Below, one piece after another: positions 1-7,585 of a stretch of 64,000 nt of DNA. Each line of letters starts with the position of its first letter. The first letter of the stretch is position 1. Source of the DNA: an uncultured Clostridia bacterium (GTDB lineage Bacteria; Bacillota; Clostridia; Christensenellales; CAG-314); assembly GCA_947628135.1 (NCBI GenBank), contig CANQYT010000002.1, positions 62,001 to 126,000 of the forward strand. The letters are read 5' to 3'. Both the position numbers and the translations under genes were made by a program. Below the pieces are notes generated by a model that was given only the letters and a program-made list of their open reading frames with translations, was not told the origin of the DNA and made no database searches.

Positions 1-226
1 GAAGTGCAGTCAAAGAAGTACTGTTTTTCGCTCGGCACTGCGGAAGCGGGCGTTTTTTTTGCATTGCGGTAGCGGCGCAATGTAGGAGCGGGGCGGCAAG
101 CGTGTTCCGAAAGGCGTATTCAGTACTCTGTCGGCAAAGAGGGCGCGCCGCGCAGCAAATTAAAGATTGAAAAATTTTTAGGTAGGTATAAAAGGATTCT
201 ATACTTTCTATTTTTTTCGCATATTC
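1..226. other. 5' intergenic edge
   Basis: No coding signal is convincing here. A 7-bp inverted repeat (CATTGCG at 62-68 and CGCAATG at 76-82) lies just after a run of eight T at 53-60. It could belong to the 3' end of a transcript entering from the left, but it lacks its own T-tract. The rest is unassigned. Confidence 0.4.
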
Positions 227-255
227 TTGCCTAAAAAATTTGATTGTGGTATACT
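227..255 (+). promoter_or_regulatory. sigma-A promoter for Fe-S scaffold operon
   Basis: TTGCCT at 227-232 and TATACT at 250-255 are separated by 17 bp. An SD sequence GGAGG at 277-281 follows before the ATG at 293. Confidence 0.7.
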
Positions 256-292
256 GAAACCAACGTAAAAAATTTTGGAGGACAAATTAGCT

Positions 293-985
293 ATGCAATA
301 TTCACACGAAGTAGAATTGATGCAATGCGTTGCCAAGGGCTGCAATCACGGTCCTGCTCCCATTCCCGAAGAGGGCAAGTGGGTCGCCGCTACGCAGATC
401 AAGGACATCAGCGGACTTACTCACGGTTGCGGTTGCTGCGCGCCTCAGCAAGGCACTTGCAAACTTACGCTTAACGTAAAGGACGGAGTCATTCAGGAAG
501 CGCTTGTGGAAACTATCGGCTGTTCGGGAATGACCCATTCCGCGGCTATGGCGGCGGAGATTCTCCCCGGCAAAACAATTCTCGAAGCGCTCAACACCGA
601 CTTGGTTTGCGACGCTATCAACGTCGCTATGCGCGAACTGTTTTTGCAAATCGTCTACGGCCGCACGCAATCGGCGTTTTCCGATGACGGTCTGCCCATC
701 GGCGCTGGTCTGGAAGATCTCGGCAAAGGGCTGAGAAGTCAGGTCGGCACAATGTATTCCACCGCAAAGAAAGGACCGCGCTACCTTGAAATGGCAGAAG
801 GGTACGTAACGCGTCTTGCGTTGGACGAAGGCGGCGAAATAATCGGCTACGAATACGTCAATCTCGGCGTGATGATGAAGGGCATCTCCGAGGGTCTGGA
901 CGCCAACGACGCACTTGCCAAGGCAAAGAAACACTACGGACGTTTTGAAAACGCCGCTAAATACATCGTTCCGCGTAACGAGTAA
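293..985 (+). CDS. Iron-sulfur cluster assembly scaffold protein, NifU/IscU-like
   Basis: The 230-residue product resembles the scaffold-type NifU/IscU-like proteins that accompany GGGtGRT proteins in anaerobic Firmicutes; a cytoplasmic role in Fe-S assembly or transfer is inferred from that relationship. Cysteines likely to bind metal include C12, C17, the HGCGCC cluster (C46, C48, C49), C56 and C77. A TTG eighteen bases upstream is in frame, but GGAGG at 277-281 lies correctly for the ATG at 293, so that start is chosen. The stop is 14 bp before the next gene, which it almost certainly shares an mRNA with. No cysteine desulfurase gene is next to it. Confidence 0.8.
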   Translation: MQYSHEVELMQCVAKGCNHGPAPIPEEGKWVAATQIKDISGLTHGCGCCAPQQGTCKLTLNVKDGVIQEALVETIGCSGMTHSAAMAAEILPGKTILEALNTDLVCDAINVAMRELFLQIVYGRTQSAFSDDGLPIGAGLEDLGKGLRSQVGTMYSTAKKGPRYLEMAEGYVTRLALDEGGEIIGYEYVNLGVMMKGISEGLDANDALAKAKKHYGRFENAAKYIVPRNE

Positions 986-999
986 GGAGGGATAGGAAA

Positions 1000-1998
1000 A
1001 TGGCTGTCAGATTTGAAGGATATGAAAGAAGAATAGACAAAATAAACTCCGAACTCAAAAAGTACGGAATGAAAAATCTCGAAGAAGCGCGCGACCTGTG
1101 CCTTTCTCACGGAGTAAACGTGGAAGAAATCGTAAAGGGCGTTCAGCCTATCGCTTTCGAAAACGCCGTCTGGGCATACACGTTGGGGTGCGCGATCGCT
1201 TTCAAAAAGGGCGTAAAGAACGCCGCGGAAGTTTCCGAGTGCATCGGCTTGGGCTTGCAAGCGTTTTGTATCCCCGGAAGCGTAGCCGATCAGCGTAAGG
1301 TCGGTTTGGGACACGGCAATCTCGGCGCAATGCTGCTTAGGGAGGAGACGGACTGTTTCGCGTTCCTCGCGGGACACGAGTCCTTTGCCGCCGCGGAAGG
1401 CGCAATCGGCATTGCCCGCAACGCCAACAAGGCGCGCAAAAAGCCTCTCCGCGTGATACTTAACGGTCTCGGCAAGGACGCCGCGTACATAATCTCCCGT
1501 ATCAACGGCTTCACCTACGTGCAAACGAAGTACGACTACTACACGGGCGAACTGACAATCGTGCGCGAAGTTCCCTTCTCCGACGGCGAGCGCGTAAAGG
1601 TGCGTTGCTACGGCGCGGACGACGTAAACGAAGGCGTCGCGATTATGCGCCACGAAAAAGTGGACGTGTCCATCACGGGCAACTCCACCAACCCCACCCG
1701 TTTCCAACACCCCGTTGCGGGCACTTACAAGAAGTGGTGTCAGGAAAACGGCAAAAAGTACTTCTCCGTTGCAAGCGGCGGCGGCACGGGACGTACTTTG
1801 CACCCCGACAACGTTGCGGCAGGTCCTGCAAGTTACGGAATGACGGATACTTTGGGACGTATGCACAGCGACGCGCAGTTTGCAGGCAGCAGTTCCGTAC
1901 CCGCGCACGTCGAAATGATGGGACTTATCGGTATGGGCAACAACCCGATGGTCGGCGCGACGGTCGCTTGCGCAGTGGCTGTTTCCCTCGCAAAGTAA
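1000..1998 (+). CDS. GGGtGRT protein
   Basis: A 332-residue protein of the GGGtGRT family, named for the glycine-rich signature visible at residues 259-266 (SGGGTGRT). Biochemical function is unknown; the family is repeatedly encoded beside a NifU-like scaffold, as here, which suggests a role connected to iron-sulfur clusters. No signal peptide or membrane segment is seen. The SD AAGGAGGG directly follows the stop codon of the upstream gene, so the two are one operon. A strong intrinsic terminator follows at 2029. Family assignment is firm; function is not. Confidence 0.85.
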   Translation: MAVRFEGYERRIDKINSELKKYGMKNLEEARDLCLSHGVNVEEIVKGVQPIAFENAVWAYTLGCAIAFKKGVKNAAEVSECIGLGLQAFCIPGSVADQRKVGLGHGNLGAMLLREETDCFAFLAGHESFAAAEGAIGIARNANKARKKPLRVILNGLGKDAAYIISRINGFTYVQTKYDYYTGELTIVREVPFSDGERVKVRCYGADDVNEGVAIMRHEKVDVSITGNSTNPTRFQHPVAGTYKKWCQENGKKYFSVASGGGTGRTLHPDNVAAGPASYGMTDTLGRMHSDAQFAGSSSVPAHVEMMGLIGMGNNPMVGATVACAVAVSLAK

Positions 1999-2028
1999 TT
2001 TGCAAACTCATTGTTTTTGTACAAAATC

Positions 2029-2061
2029 AAAGGCTTTCGAAACACGAAAGCCTTTATTTTT
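2029..2061 (+). terminator. intrinsic terminator after GGGtGRT gene
   Basis: Perfect 11-bp stem AAAGGCTTTCG (2029-2039) / CGAAAGCCTTT (2045-2055), five-base loop, then ATTTTTT. Confidence 0.9.
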
Positions 2062-2114
2062 GCGCCTCGGGCGGAAGTATTGTTTGCCCGTTTGCCGTGA
2101 CGTTGCAATCGAAA

Positions 2115-2224
2115 GTTTGTCTCTTGCTATCACTGCGGGAGAGAGTATGGAATTTGTTCGCAAAAAAACGCGCCTTTGTGCATTTGCTACTAACCGCACA
2201 CCGTGCAATTCGCCACGCCAAATG
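2115..2224. repeat. 110-bp dispersed direct repeat, copy 1
   Basis: Aligns without gaps to 5785-5894 with about six mismatches in 110 positions. Internally it can pair TGTGC-type arms around a short loop near the TTGTGC...GCACA stretch. The two copies have the same orientation and enclose the GLUG lipoprotein pair. Nothing indicates a coding function, although a minus-strand frame stays open through both copies. Confidence 0.85.
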
Positions 2225-2350
2225 CGCTCACCCTCATTTCGCTTGGGACGAGTCCTGTATTCCGCATTAAAATCATTACGAAAAGTAAACTTTCAAGTGT
2301 TATTAAACCCCAAAAAGTTACACTTTTTTGTAAAAGTATCTCTCAAATGC

Positions 2351-2378
2351 TTGACGGGGGGGGGGTATGTTCTATACT
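2351..2378 (+). promoter_or_regulatory. promoter with ten-G tract in the spacer
   Basis: TTGACG at 2351-2356 and TATACT at 2373-2378 flank a 16-bp spacer. G occupies 2356-2365 without interruption, so nine of the sixteen spacer bases are G. A second -10-like hexamer TATAAT lies at 2379-2384, at a spacing of 22 bp. This arrangement is the classical form of slipped-strand phase variation, in which tract length sets the -35/-10 spacing. Confidence 0.65.
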
Positions 2379-2489
2379 TATAATAATTTTATTATGCTGA
2401 TCCGCATTTGGGGCTTCCAACGTGTTTTGTTAAGTTCTTCTGTGTAGGCGTGGTGTTGGTAAATTGACTATATATGAGGAGGATAGGAA

Positions 2490-3809
2490 ATGGTAGACAA
2501 GCGAAAAATAATTGGTCTGTTGGTGTTGATGTTTGCTATTTTGAGTGTCGCCACAAATTTGACTGCGTGCGAATTGTTCAATAATAAAAACGATTCTAAC
2601 AAAAAAATAACGTGGAATGAAATTTCATCATTGACCGAGTTGCTTGCAATGAAATCGGAAAATTCTTACAAACTTACAGCAGATATCAATCTCGGCGGAA
2701 GAGAATGGACACCTTTAGAAGTGGCGAACTTTGACGGTGACGGTCACACCATATCCAACGGCTACGTTGGCAGATCGGGCGAAATGGTAACCTTTTTAAG
2801 CGAAGTCGCTTCCGTTAAAAATCTAACGATATCGGATTTCGAGTACTTTTTGACGGAAAGTTGTAGCAAGGGATCTCTTGTTGTGGGCAAAGCCGAACAG
2901 GTTAGTAATGTTCATGTGAAAAATTGCAAATTCAAAAGTTATATGCACATAAGTCTTGCGGGCATAACTTATCAAGCAGAAGATGTGACCGATTGTTCCG
3001 TGGAAGATCTCGATGTAAGCGGTAATGTAGATTTTGCGGGAATTGTATTTGAAAATATAATTTATGAGGTACACGCAGTTTCCGAAATAATCAATTGTAC
3101 TTTGAACAACTGCGTAATAAATTGTGACGGTTTGGGCGGTATTGTATATGTACAAACCTCATCCGATCTTAAAATATCCAATTGTGCTATATCCGAATGT
3201 GAGATCGAGGCGTCGGGAAACGTCGGACTGGTGTTGTTGTCATCCAATAGTAACTTAGGGGGCATGACCGTGGAACAGTGTTTTGTGAGCAACAACAATG
3301 TGTTTTCGACCAATAGTGAAAAAGCGTTTATCGCCGGCGTTGTTGCAAAGGAATCGCGTGATTCGAATGTGGAAATAAATGATTGTCTTGTACAGGGAAA
3401 CACGTTTAAATGTAACCAAAAGGCAGAAAGCAACATTGCGGGAGTTTGCACGCAGAACATAGGTCGAATACGAAATTGCCTTGTTATAAACAATAACTTT
3501 GACGCTGTCAAAGGTATCTCGGCTACACTTTGTACGCAATCGAGCGGCGCAATATTGTTCTGTGGCGCATATGAAAATGTCAACCAATCGGAGGGCGAGT
3601 TCTATCCGCTGTCGGCTCCTCAAATCGTAATGATCAACTGTTTCGTTACAAATGCCGACTCCTCTTTGGATACTTTGGCGGAGGAAGATCAACGGTTGCA
3701 AAAAGATGTGTGGTTGGATCCCGATAATATAAGAAGTAAATTGACTCTGAACACAGACGTGTGGCAGTTGGTCAACGGGCAGTTGCCTAAACTTAAAAAT
3801 TTTGCCTAG
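2490..3809 (+). CDS. GLUG-repeat surface lipoprotein (upstream paralogue)
   Basis: A 439-residue predicted lipoprotein. Residues 1-27 form a type II signal with lipobox LTAC (C27). From about residue 120 to 400 the chain is made of short repeats of the form [LI]AG[IV]..., ...[NC]C.[VI]..N.[VI], typical of GLUG-type parallel beta-helix surface proteins; the end (WQLVNGQLPKL) matches the usual terminal turn. The family is associated with extracellular adhesion or polymer contact, but the ligand here is unknown. AGGAGG precedes the ATG. It is followed after 12 bp by a paralogue and probably cotranscribed from the G-tract promoter. Base composition is richer in A+T than in the flanking housekeeping genes. 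Confidence 0.75.
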   Translation: MVDKRKIIGLLVLMFAILSVATNLTACELFNNKNDSNKKITWNEISSLTELLAMKSENSYKLTADINLGGREWTPLEVANFDGDGHTISNGYVGRSGEMVTFLSEVASVKNLTISDFEYFLTESCSKGSLVVGKAEQVSNVHVKNCKFKSYMHISLAGITYQAEDVTDCSVEDLDVSGNVDFAGIVFENIIYEVHAVSEIINCTLNNCVINCDGLGGIVYVQTSSDLKISNCAISECEIEASGNVGLVLLSSNSNLGGMTVEQCFVSNNNVFSTNSEKAFIAGVVAKESRDSNVEINDCLVQGNTFKCNQKAESNIAGVCTQNIGRIRNCLVINNNFDAVKGISATLCTQSSGAILFCGAYENVNQSEGEFYPLSAPQIVMINCFVTNADSSLDTLAEEDQRLQKDVWLDPDNIRSKLTLNTDVWQLVNGQLPKLKNFA

Positions 3810-3821
3810 GAGAGAGAAAAA

Positions 3822-5345
3822 ATGAAAAGGAAGTTTGTCGTATCTGTAATGATAATCACATTACTTGTCACCATGTGTTTGATTTGTTTTGCCGCTTGTG
3901 GCGGTGAAGAAAAGCCCAAGCATATCAAAAGTTACGAGGATTTTGAAAAATATAAAGGTTATGGTAAACTTGTTTTGGATGCGGATATAGACTGCAACTA
4001 TGAAAGTTTAAGAATCGGAGCTTATGAATTCGATGGTCAAGGTCACACAATATCCAATGTCGTCAACAGCGATTCCATTTTTATACAATATGATCCACCG
4101 CTCACCTTTAAAGAAAAAATGTGGGGACGTGAGTCGAAGAATCTTTCATTCAAAGTAAGCAATTTGAATTTGAAAAATATCACCGTCAACAACGAAAATG
4201 CTCAATATTTAGCAATCGTTCTATCCAATGTACGACAGTATGGCAGTGAAAATTATGTCATTCAAAATGTGCATTTGGCTGATAGTCAGGTAATAGCGTC
4301 GTTCAACGAGGCAGACAAATCGATGTACGTCGGCGGGATATATGGCGGAGACCAAGTAATAAATTTGGTGGATTGTTCTGTAGAAAATGTAACGGTGCAA
4401 GCGACAGGACCCAGTAAAAATAATATGTTTGTGGAAGATATGTCTGTTGGCGCATTAGCGGGAATGGCCACACTCAATGTGACAAATTGCCGTGCTTCAC
4501 ATTGCAAAATTTCAGCCACATCCTTGTTGCCTCTTTACGATGTAAATGCTGGCGCATTGATCGGCCTTGGTGCAGACGGAAACACTTTTATAAACTGTGT
4601 TGCGAGCGATAACGAAGTAACCGTTAATGCAAATTATTATTCAAGAAGTGAGGCTATTGCCTATGCAAGTACGCCGACCGTCTATGCCGGAGGAATCGTG
4701 GGCAATCTTTATACTGATAACAATAAAAGCGCATATGGTGTGTTGGAAACATCCTATGCGCAAAACAACAAGATCGACGTCAGTTGTACCGGAGATTATT
4801 ATATAGGTGGCTTGGCTGGTTGGCTTAACGGAACTGTCCGTCAGTGTTATTCGGCGGGAAATAATTTTAGTGGTCACAACAGATATGAAGATGACAAAAA
4901 CGATTGCGAACGTGTTATAGGTGGACTTGCTGGAAAATTTACAATAGGCACGGTTACATCAAGTTTTTCGTACGGAAACATAATGCAGGATACCACATAT
5001 GAGAAAGAAACCGATTCGCTTGCCAAAGAGATCTATTTGGGTGGCTTTGTTGGTGCAGGTATATCTGTATCCAATATTTTGCAATGCGCCGCAGTGAACA
5101 ATGAAATGCACTGCGGAAGTGGTGGTCACAGAGATAATTTCGGTACGGTGCAGAAATCCACAATGGAAAAAACGAGTTGCTATGTGACGTTGGACGAAGA
5201 TTACACCAACAGCGCAGGTTGCGCGGTGTTGGAGCAAGACCAATGGCTTGGCGACAATTTCAAATCCTTGCTCAATTTGCGTAGTACGCTTTGGGTTTTC
5301 GAAGAGCAAAAACTTCCTCGCCTGAATGTTGGGTCAATCGAATAA
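3822..5345 (+). CDS. GLUG-repeat surface lipoprotein (downstream paralogue)
   Basis: A 507-residue predicted lipoprotein with lipobox FAAC (C26). At least six GLUG-type turns are readable (for example GGIYGG, GALAGM, GALIGL, GGIVGN, GGLAGW, GGLAGK, GGFVGA) between about residues 165 and 450, giving a beta-helix of roughly even repeat length, and the chain closes with LWVFEEQKLPRL, equivalent to the end of its neighbour. SD GGAGAGAG lies before the ATG. It probably acts outside the cell as an adhesin-like or scaffold protein. The two genes look like a tandem duplication that has since diverged strongly. Confidence 0.78.
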   Translation: MKRKFVVSVMIITLLVTMCLICFAACGGEEKPKHIKSYEDFEKYKGYGKLVLDADIDCNYESLRIGAYEFDGQGHTISNVVNSDSIFIQYDPPLTFKEKMWGRESKNLSFKVSNLNLKNITVNNENAQYLAIVLSNVRQYGSENYVIQNVHLADSQVIASFNEADKSMYVGGIYGGDQVINLVDCSVENVTVQATGPSKNNMFVEDMSVGALAGMATLNVTNCRASHCKISATSLLPLYDVNAGALIGLGADGNTFINCVASDNEVTVNANYYSRSEAIAYASTPTVYAGGIVGNLYTDNNKSAYGVLETSYAQNNKIDVSCTGDYYIGGLAGWLNGTVRQCYSAGNNFSGHNRYEDDKNDCERVIGGLAGKFTIGTVTSSFSYGNIMQDTTYEKETDSLAKEIYLGGFVGAGISVSNILQCAAVNNEMHCGSGGHRDNFGTVQKSTMEKTSCYVTLDEDYTNSAGCAVLEQDQWLGDNFKSLLNLRSTLWVFEEQKLPRLNVGSIE

Positions 5346-5784
5346 AAGAACATATTGAGTTTTTGCGATTTATCGAGCAAAAACAAAATGATTTTCGAGA
5401 AAAGTGTAGCAACAATCGAAGCGAAGATTCGAAAGGTTATTGGTCTAGTTTTAAACTAAAGACCAATCATAAAACTATTGTTAAATATTGGAGTGAAGAT
5501 GATTTCTTTCAATATACAAGTAGTTTGGGAAAGTCTCCCTCCCTCTGTTGATGTATCGCGGCAGGGGAGGGAAAACTACCCAAAAAACAACCGGTATTTT
5601 TAAAAAATCTATTGAAGTTCCACGCTTCAAACACGTATCTTTTAGCATTTTAATCTTGTTGTTATTTTCTTTGTGGGTTTATAAACATGACACTTAAAAC
5701 GATAATAGCAAGTAACAACTTATCAAAAATTCTGTGTCAAGGCTTGACATTGTTTACATTCGGTCAACCAGATTGAGTGGTTTC
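5346..5784. other. AT-rich intergenic stretch after GLUG pair
   Basis: No gene is supported. A short frame at about 5291-5551 overlaps the lipoprotein end, lacks an SD and could be a relic. A loose inverted repeat (CTCCCTCCCTCTG near 5535 and CAGGGGAGGGA near 5562) may end the lipoprotein transcript but has no T-tract. Confidence 0.4.
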
Positions 5785-5894
5785 GTTTGTCTCTTGCTAT
5801 CACTGCGGGAGTGAGTATGGAATTTGTTCGTGAAAAAACGCGCCCTTGTGCGTTTGCTACTAACCGCACACCGTGCAGTTCGCCACGCCAAATG
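5785..5894. repeat. 110-bp dispersed direct repeat, copy 2
   Basis: Same length and orientation as the copy at 2115-2224, about 95 percent identical. It lies directly before the promoter of the toxin/immunity-like pair. Confidence 0.85.
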
Positions 5895-5934
5895 TGTTTA
5901 TCCTCACTGCGTGGGAGACTAGCCTTGCCCCCAC

Positions 5935-5962
5935 TTGACAAAAAAATAAAATATAGTAAAAT
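5935..5962 (+). promoter_or_regulatory. promoter for toxin-remnant/immunity-like pair
   Basis: Consensus TTGACA at 5935-5940 and TAAAAT at 5957-5962, 16-bp spacer. The expected transcription start falls at about 5969, next to the TTG at 5971. Confidence 0.55.
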
Positions 5963-5970
5963 TTTTGTGA

Positions 5971-6213
5971 TTGCCAAAATTGACGGACAAAGATTATTTG
6001 ATATCCGAGTTTGCAAAACAAGCGCAAGCGGCGTATAAAAGCGGTAACTATGTGCTTTACAAACAAAATGAATTTGGACAGCAAATAAACATAACAACTG
6101 ATTTACTCGATAAAAACACCGGAAAGTACGTTGCCATCGTTGTTGGGTGGATGGTATTCCCCAACGGCAGGATACAGTTAACTACGCCATTTGGAGGATA
6201 TGCAAAACAATGA
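5971..6213 (+). CDS. small protein resembling the C-terminal domain of a secreted nuclease toxin, probably truncated
   Basis: An 80-codon frame beginning at TTG; a stop codon lies immediately upstream in frame and no ATG is available. The chain ends with a segment (VGWMVFPNGRIQLTTPFGG) like the closing strand of small polymorphic-toxin nuclease domains such as DUF6883-type; I infer that resemblance by eye and cannot confirm it. Its stop overlaps the ATG of the next gene (ATGA), the normal arrangement of a toxin tip followed by its immunity gene. Probably the surviving 3' end of a longer gene; possibly leaderless as it now stands. Confidence 0.4.
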   Translation: MPKLTDKDYLISEFAKQAQAAYKSGNYVLYKQNEFGQQINITTDLLDKNTGKYVAIVVGWMVFPNGRIQLTTPFGGYAKQ

Positions 6214-6737
6214 AGCGATACGACATAGTAAAATTGATAAAACAAAACGCAATGTGCGTCGAAAAGAATGTCGCCGTCGGTGAAGAAGGGTTTATTTTTG
6301 ATGTCGAAGAAACGGGAGAAGTAATTGTGTTTTTTCACGAAAGGCTGACAGACGCATCTTCCGATGATGATTACAAACACGATATTGTCAGAGTATCGCA
6401 ACAAAATTTGCAAATCGTAAAGCCTTTTGATCCAGACGATATGGATATGTACGAGGGTAAAGTGCGCCCAATCCAAGAATACGACATTGTGGAGTTGACC
6501 AAAGACCGCGCAGAGTATCTTGCCGCGGGCGTAAAAAAGGGTGATCGCGGTTGGGTAAATTTCGGCAATCGAAACGGTTTCAGGTTTGTGATGTTTGACG
6601 GAGAAACGCAACACATAGAAGGGATTGACGTAATGGTAGAAAATCCTGTCGGCGTTTTTGAGGAAGATCTTATCGTTGTAAAACGAAATCTTCCCAACTC
6701 GCTTGCATATCTGAAATCCCGTCACCCTCGAAAGTGA
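6210..6737 (+). CDS. tandem DUF4926-like protein, candidate immunity protein
   Basis: A 175-residue soluble protein. Two related halves are visible: YDIVKL...VGEEGFIFDVEE (about residues 4-36) and YDIVELT...VKKGDRGWVNF (about residues 91-121), each with the D-[IV]-V-x-L ... G-x-x-G pattern of small SH3-like DUF4926 domains, which often sit next to polymorphic toxins. The longer open frame starts earlier, but GGAGG at 6193-6197 and the ATGA overlap with the preceding gene mark the ATG at 6210. Neutralisation of a contact-dependent toxin is inferred from context only. Confidence 0.55.
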   Translation: MKRYDIVKLIKQNAMCVEKNVAVGEEGFIFDVEETGEVIVFFHERLTDASSDDDYKHDIVRVSQQNLQIVKPFDPDDMDMYEGKVRPIQEYDIVELTKDRAEYLAAGVKKGDRGWVNFGNRNGFRFVMFDGETQHIEGIDVMVENPVGVFEEDLIVVKRNLPNSLAYLKSRHPRK

Positions 6738-7434
6738 TATCTGACTCTTAAAATACAATATGGCGAACAAGTAAAGTTACATAATGTATTTGAAGGGCAA
6801 AACTCAACCGTATTTCCATCAATATGACACTTTTGACGCCGACAGTGACGGCAGAAGAAGTCGTGTGCGGTTTGATATCGTTTACATTTTGTCCGCCAAG
6901 TGCGCGGGATTGCTTTGATGTTTTCGCCGTGCAGCGAAGGTTTTCAACGAGCGCACAAGAAAGGAACGCACGGGTTGCGTTCCTTTCCTTTTGCTCCTTT
7001 TACTTGTCTCTCAATTGTAAAAGAGTACGTGGGCACGAAATACTCCGTCGCGCTTCGTGGCGTTCGTCGCTTATTAGGACGTAGCGCTCCGCAACTCTTT
7101 GTGTTGCTGCTCTCACCCTCGCTGTGCCGAGATGTATCGACTTACATTCGCTGCACATTGCTCGATTCGCAGAAGCGGGGCAGGGGTTTTGGCGCGGTGC
7201 GTTTTGACGGCGGTTGCTGTGTCGGACTTTCCTTTTTGAGCGGGTAAAGCGAAGTAAGCGGTGGGGCAATTTTGCAAAGCGCAACAAAAACTGCGACTCG
7301 CGCAAAGGTGCGATCCTTTCGGCAGCCGTGCAGATTTGTTCCTCCTCTCAAAAACAGCGGTGCTTTTGTCTGCGTCGAAGCGGTGTGGTTTCATTGTTCG
7401 ACTGATTTTTTTGAAATAATTTTTCAAAACCCTA
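6738..7434. other. long intergenic stretch
   Basis: No convincing gene. A 44-codon frame at 6784-6918 lacks an SD. A 12-bp perfect hairpin lies at 6959-6987. From about 7020 to 7400 the sequence is GC-richer and many short frames overlap without start signals; it may be decayed coding sequence. Confidence 0.4.
6959..6987 (+). terminator. terminator-like hairpin
   Basis: GAAAGGAACGCA (6959-6970) pairs perfectly with TGCGTTCCTTTC (6976-6987), loop CGGGT, then a pyrimidine-rich CTTTTGCTCCTTTT tail. Confidence 0.6.
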
Positions 7435-7462
7435 TTGACAATCCTTTGAAAAATGCTATACT
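7435..7462 (+). promoter_or_regulatory. promoter of starch-binding lipoprotein gene
   Basis: Consensus TTGACA at 7435-7440, TATACT at 7457-7462, 16-bp spacer. The hexamer runs directly into the GTTAA-box array at 7461-7487. Confidence 0.75.
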
Positions 7463-7487
7463 TAACTTGTTAAGTTAACCAGTTAAG
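7461..7487. promoter_or_regulatory. palindromic GTTAA-box array, candidate operator
   Basis: CTTAAC-TT-GTTAAG (7461-7474) is a perfect 6-bp inverted repeat, and CTTAACT (7461-7467) also pairs with AGTTAAG (7481-7487). The array covers the predicted transcription start. Related half-sites recur at about 7533-7555. The regulator is unknown. Confidence 0.5.
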
Positions 7488-7585
7488 TGCAGCAAGAGGA
7501 CAACGTGCCTAAAAAATTTTGTTTTTTTGCCCGCTAACTGTTTAACTGTTCTAACAAATAATTTATAATTTTTGAGGAGGAAACT

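Noticed and set aside
2115..5894. Composite transposon bounded by the 110-bp repeats
   Set aside because: No transposase frame, no terminal inverted repeats and no evident target duplication; left as a repeat pair only.
6784..6918. 44-codon frame after the immunity-like gene
   Set aside because: No SD, no recognisable similarity; mentioned only in the intergenic entry.
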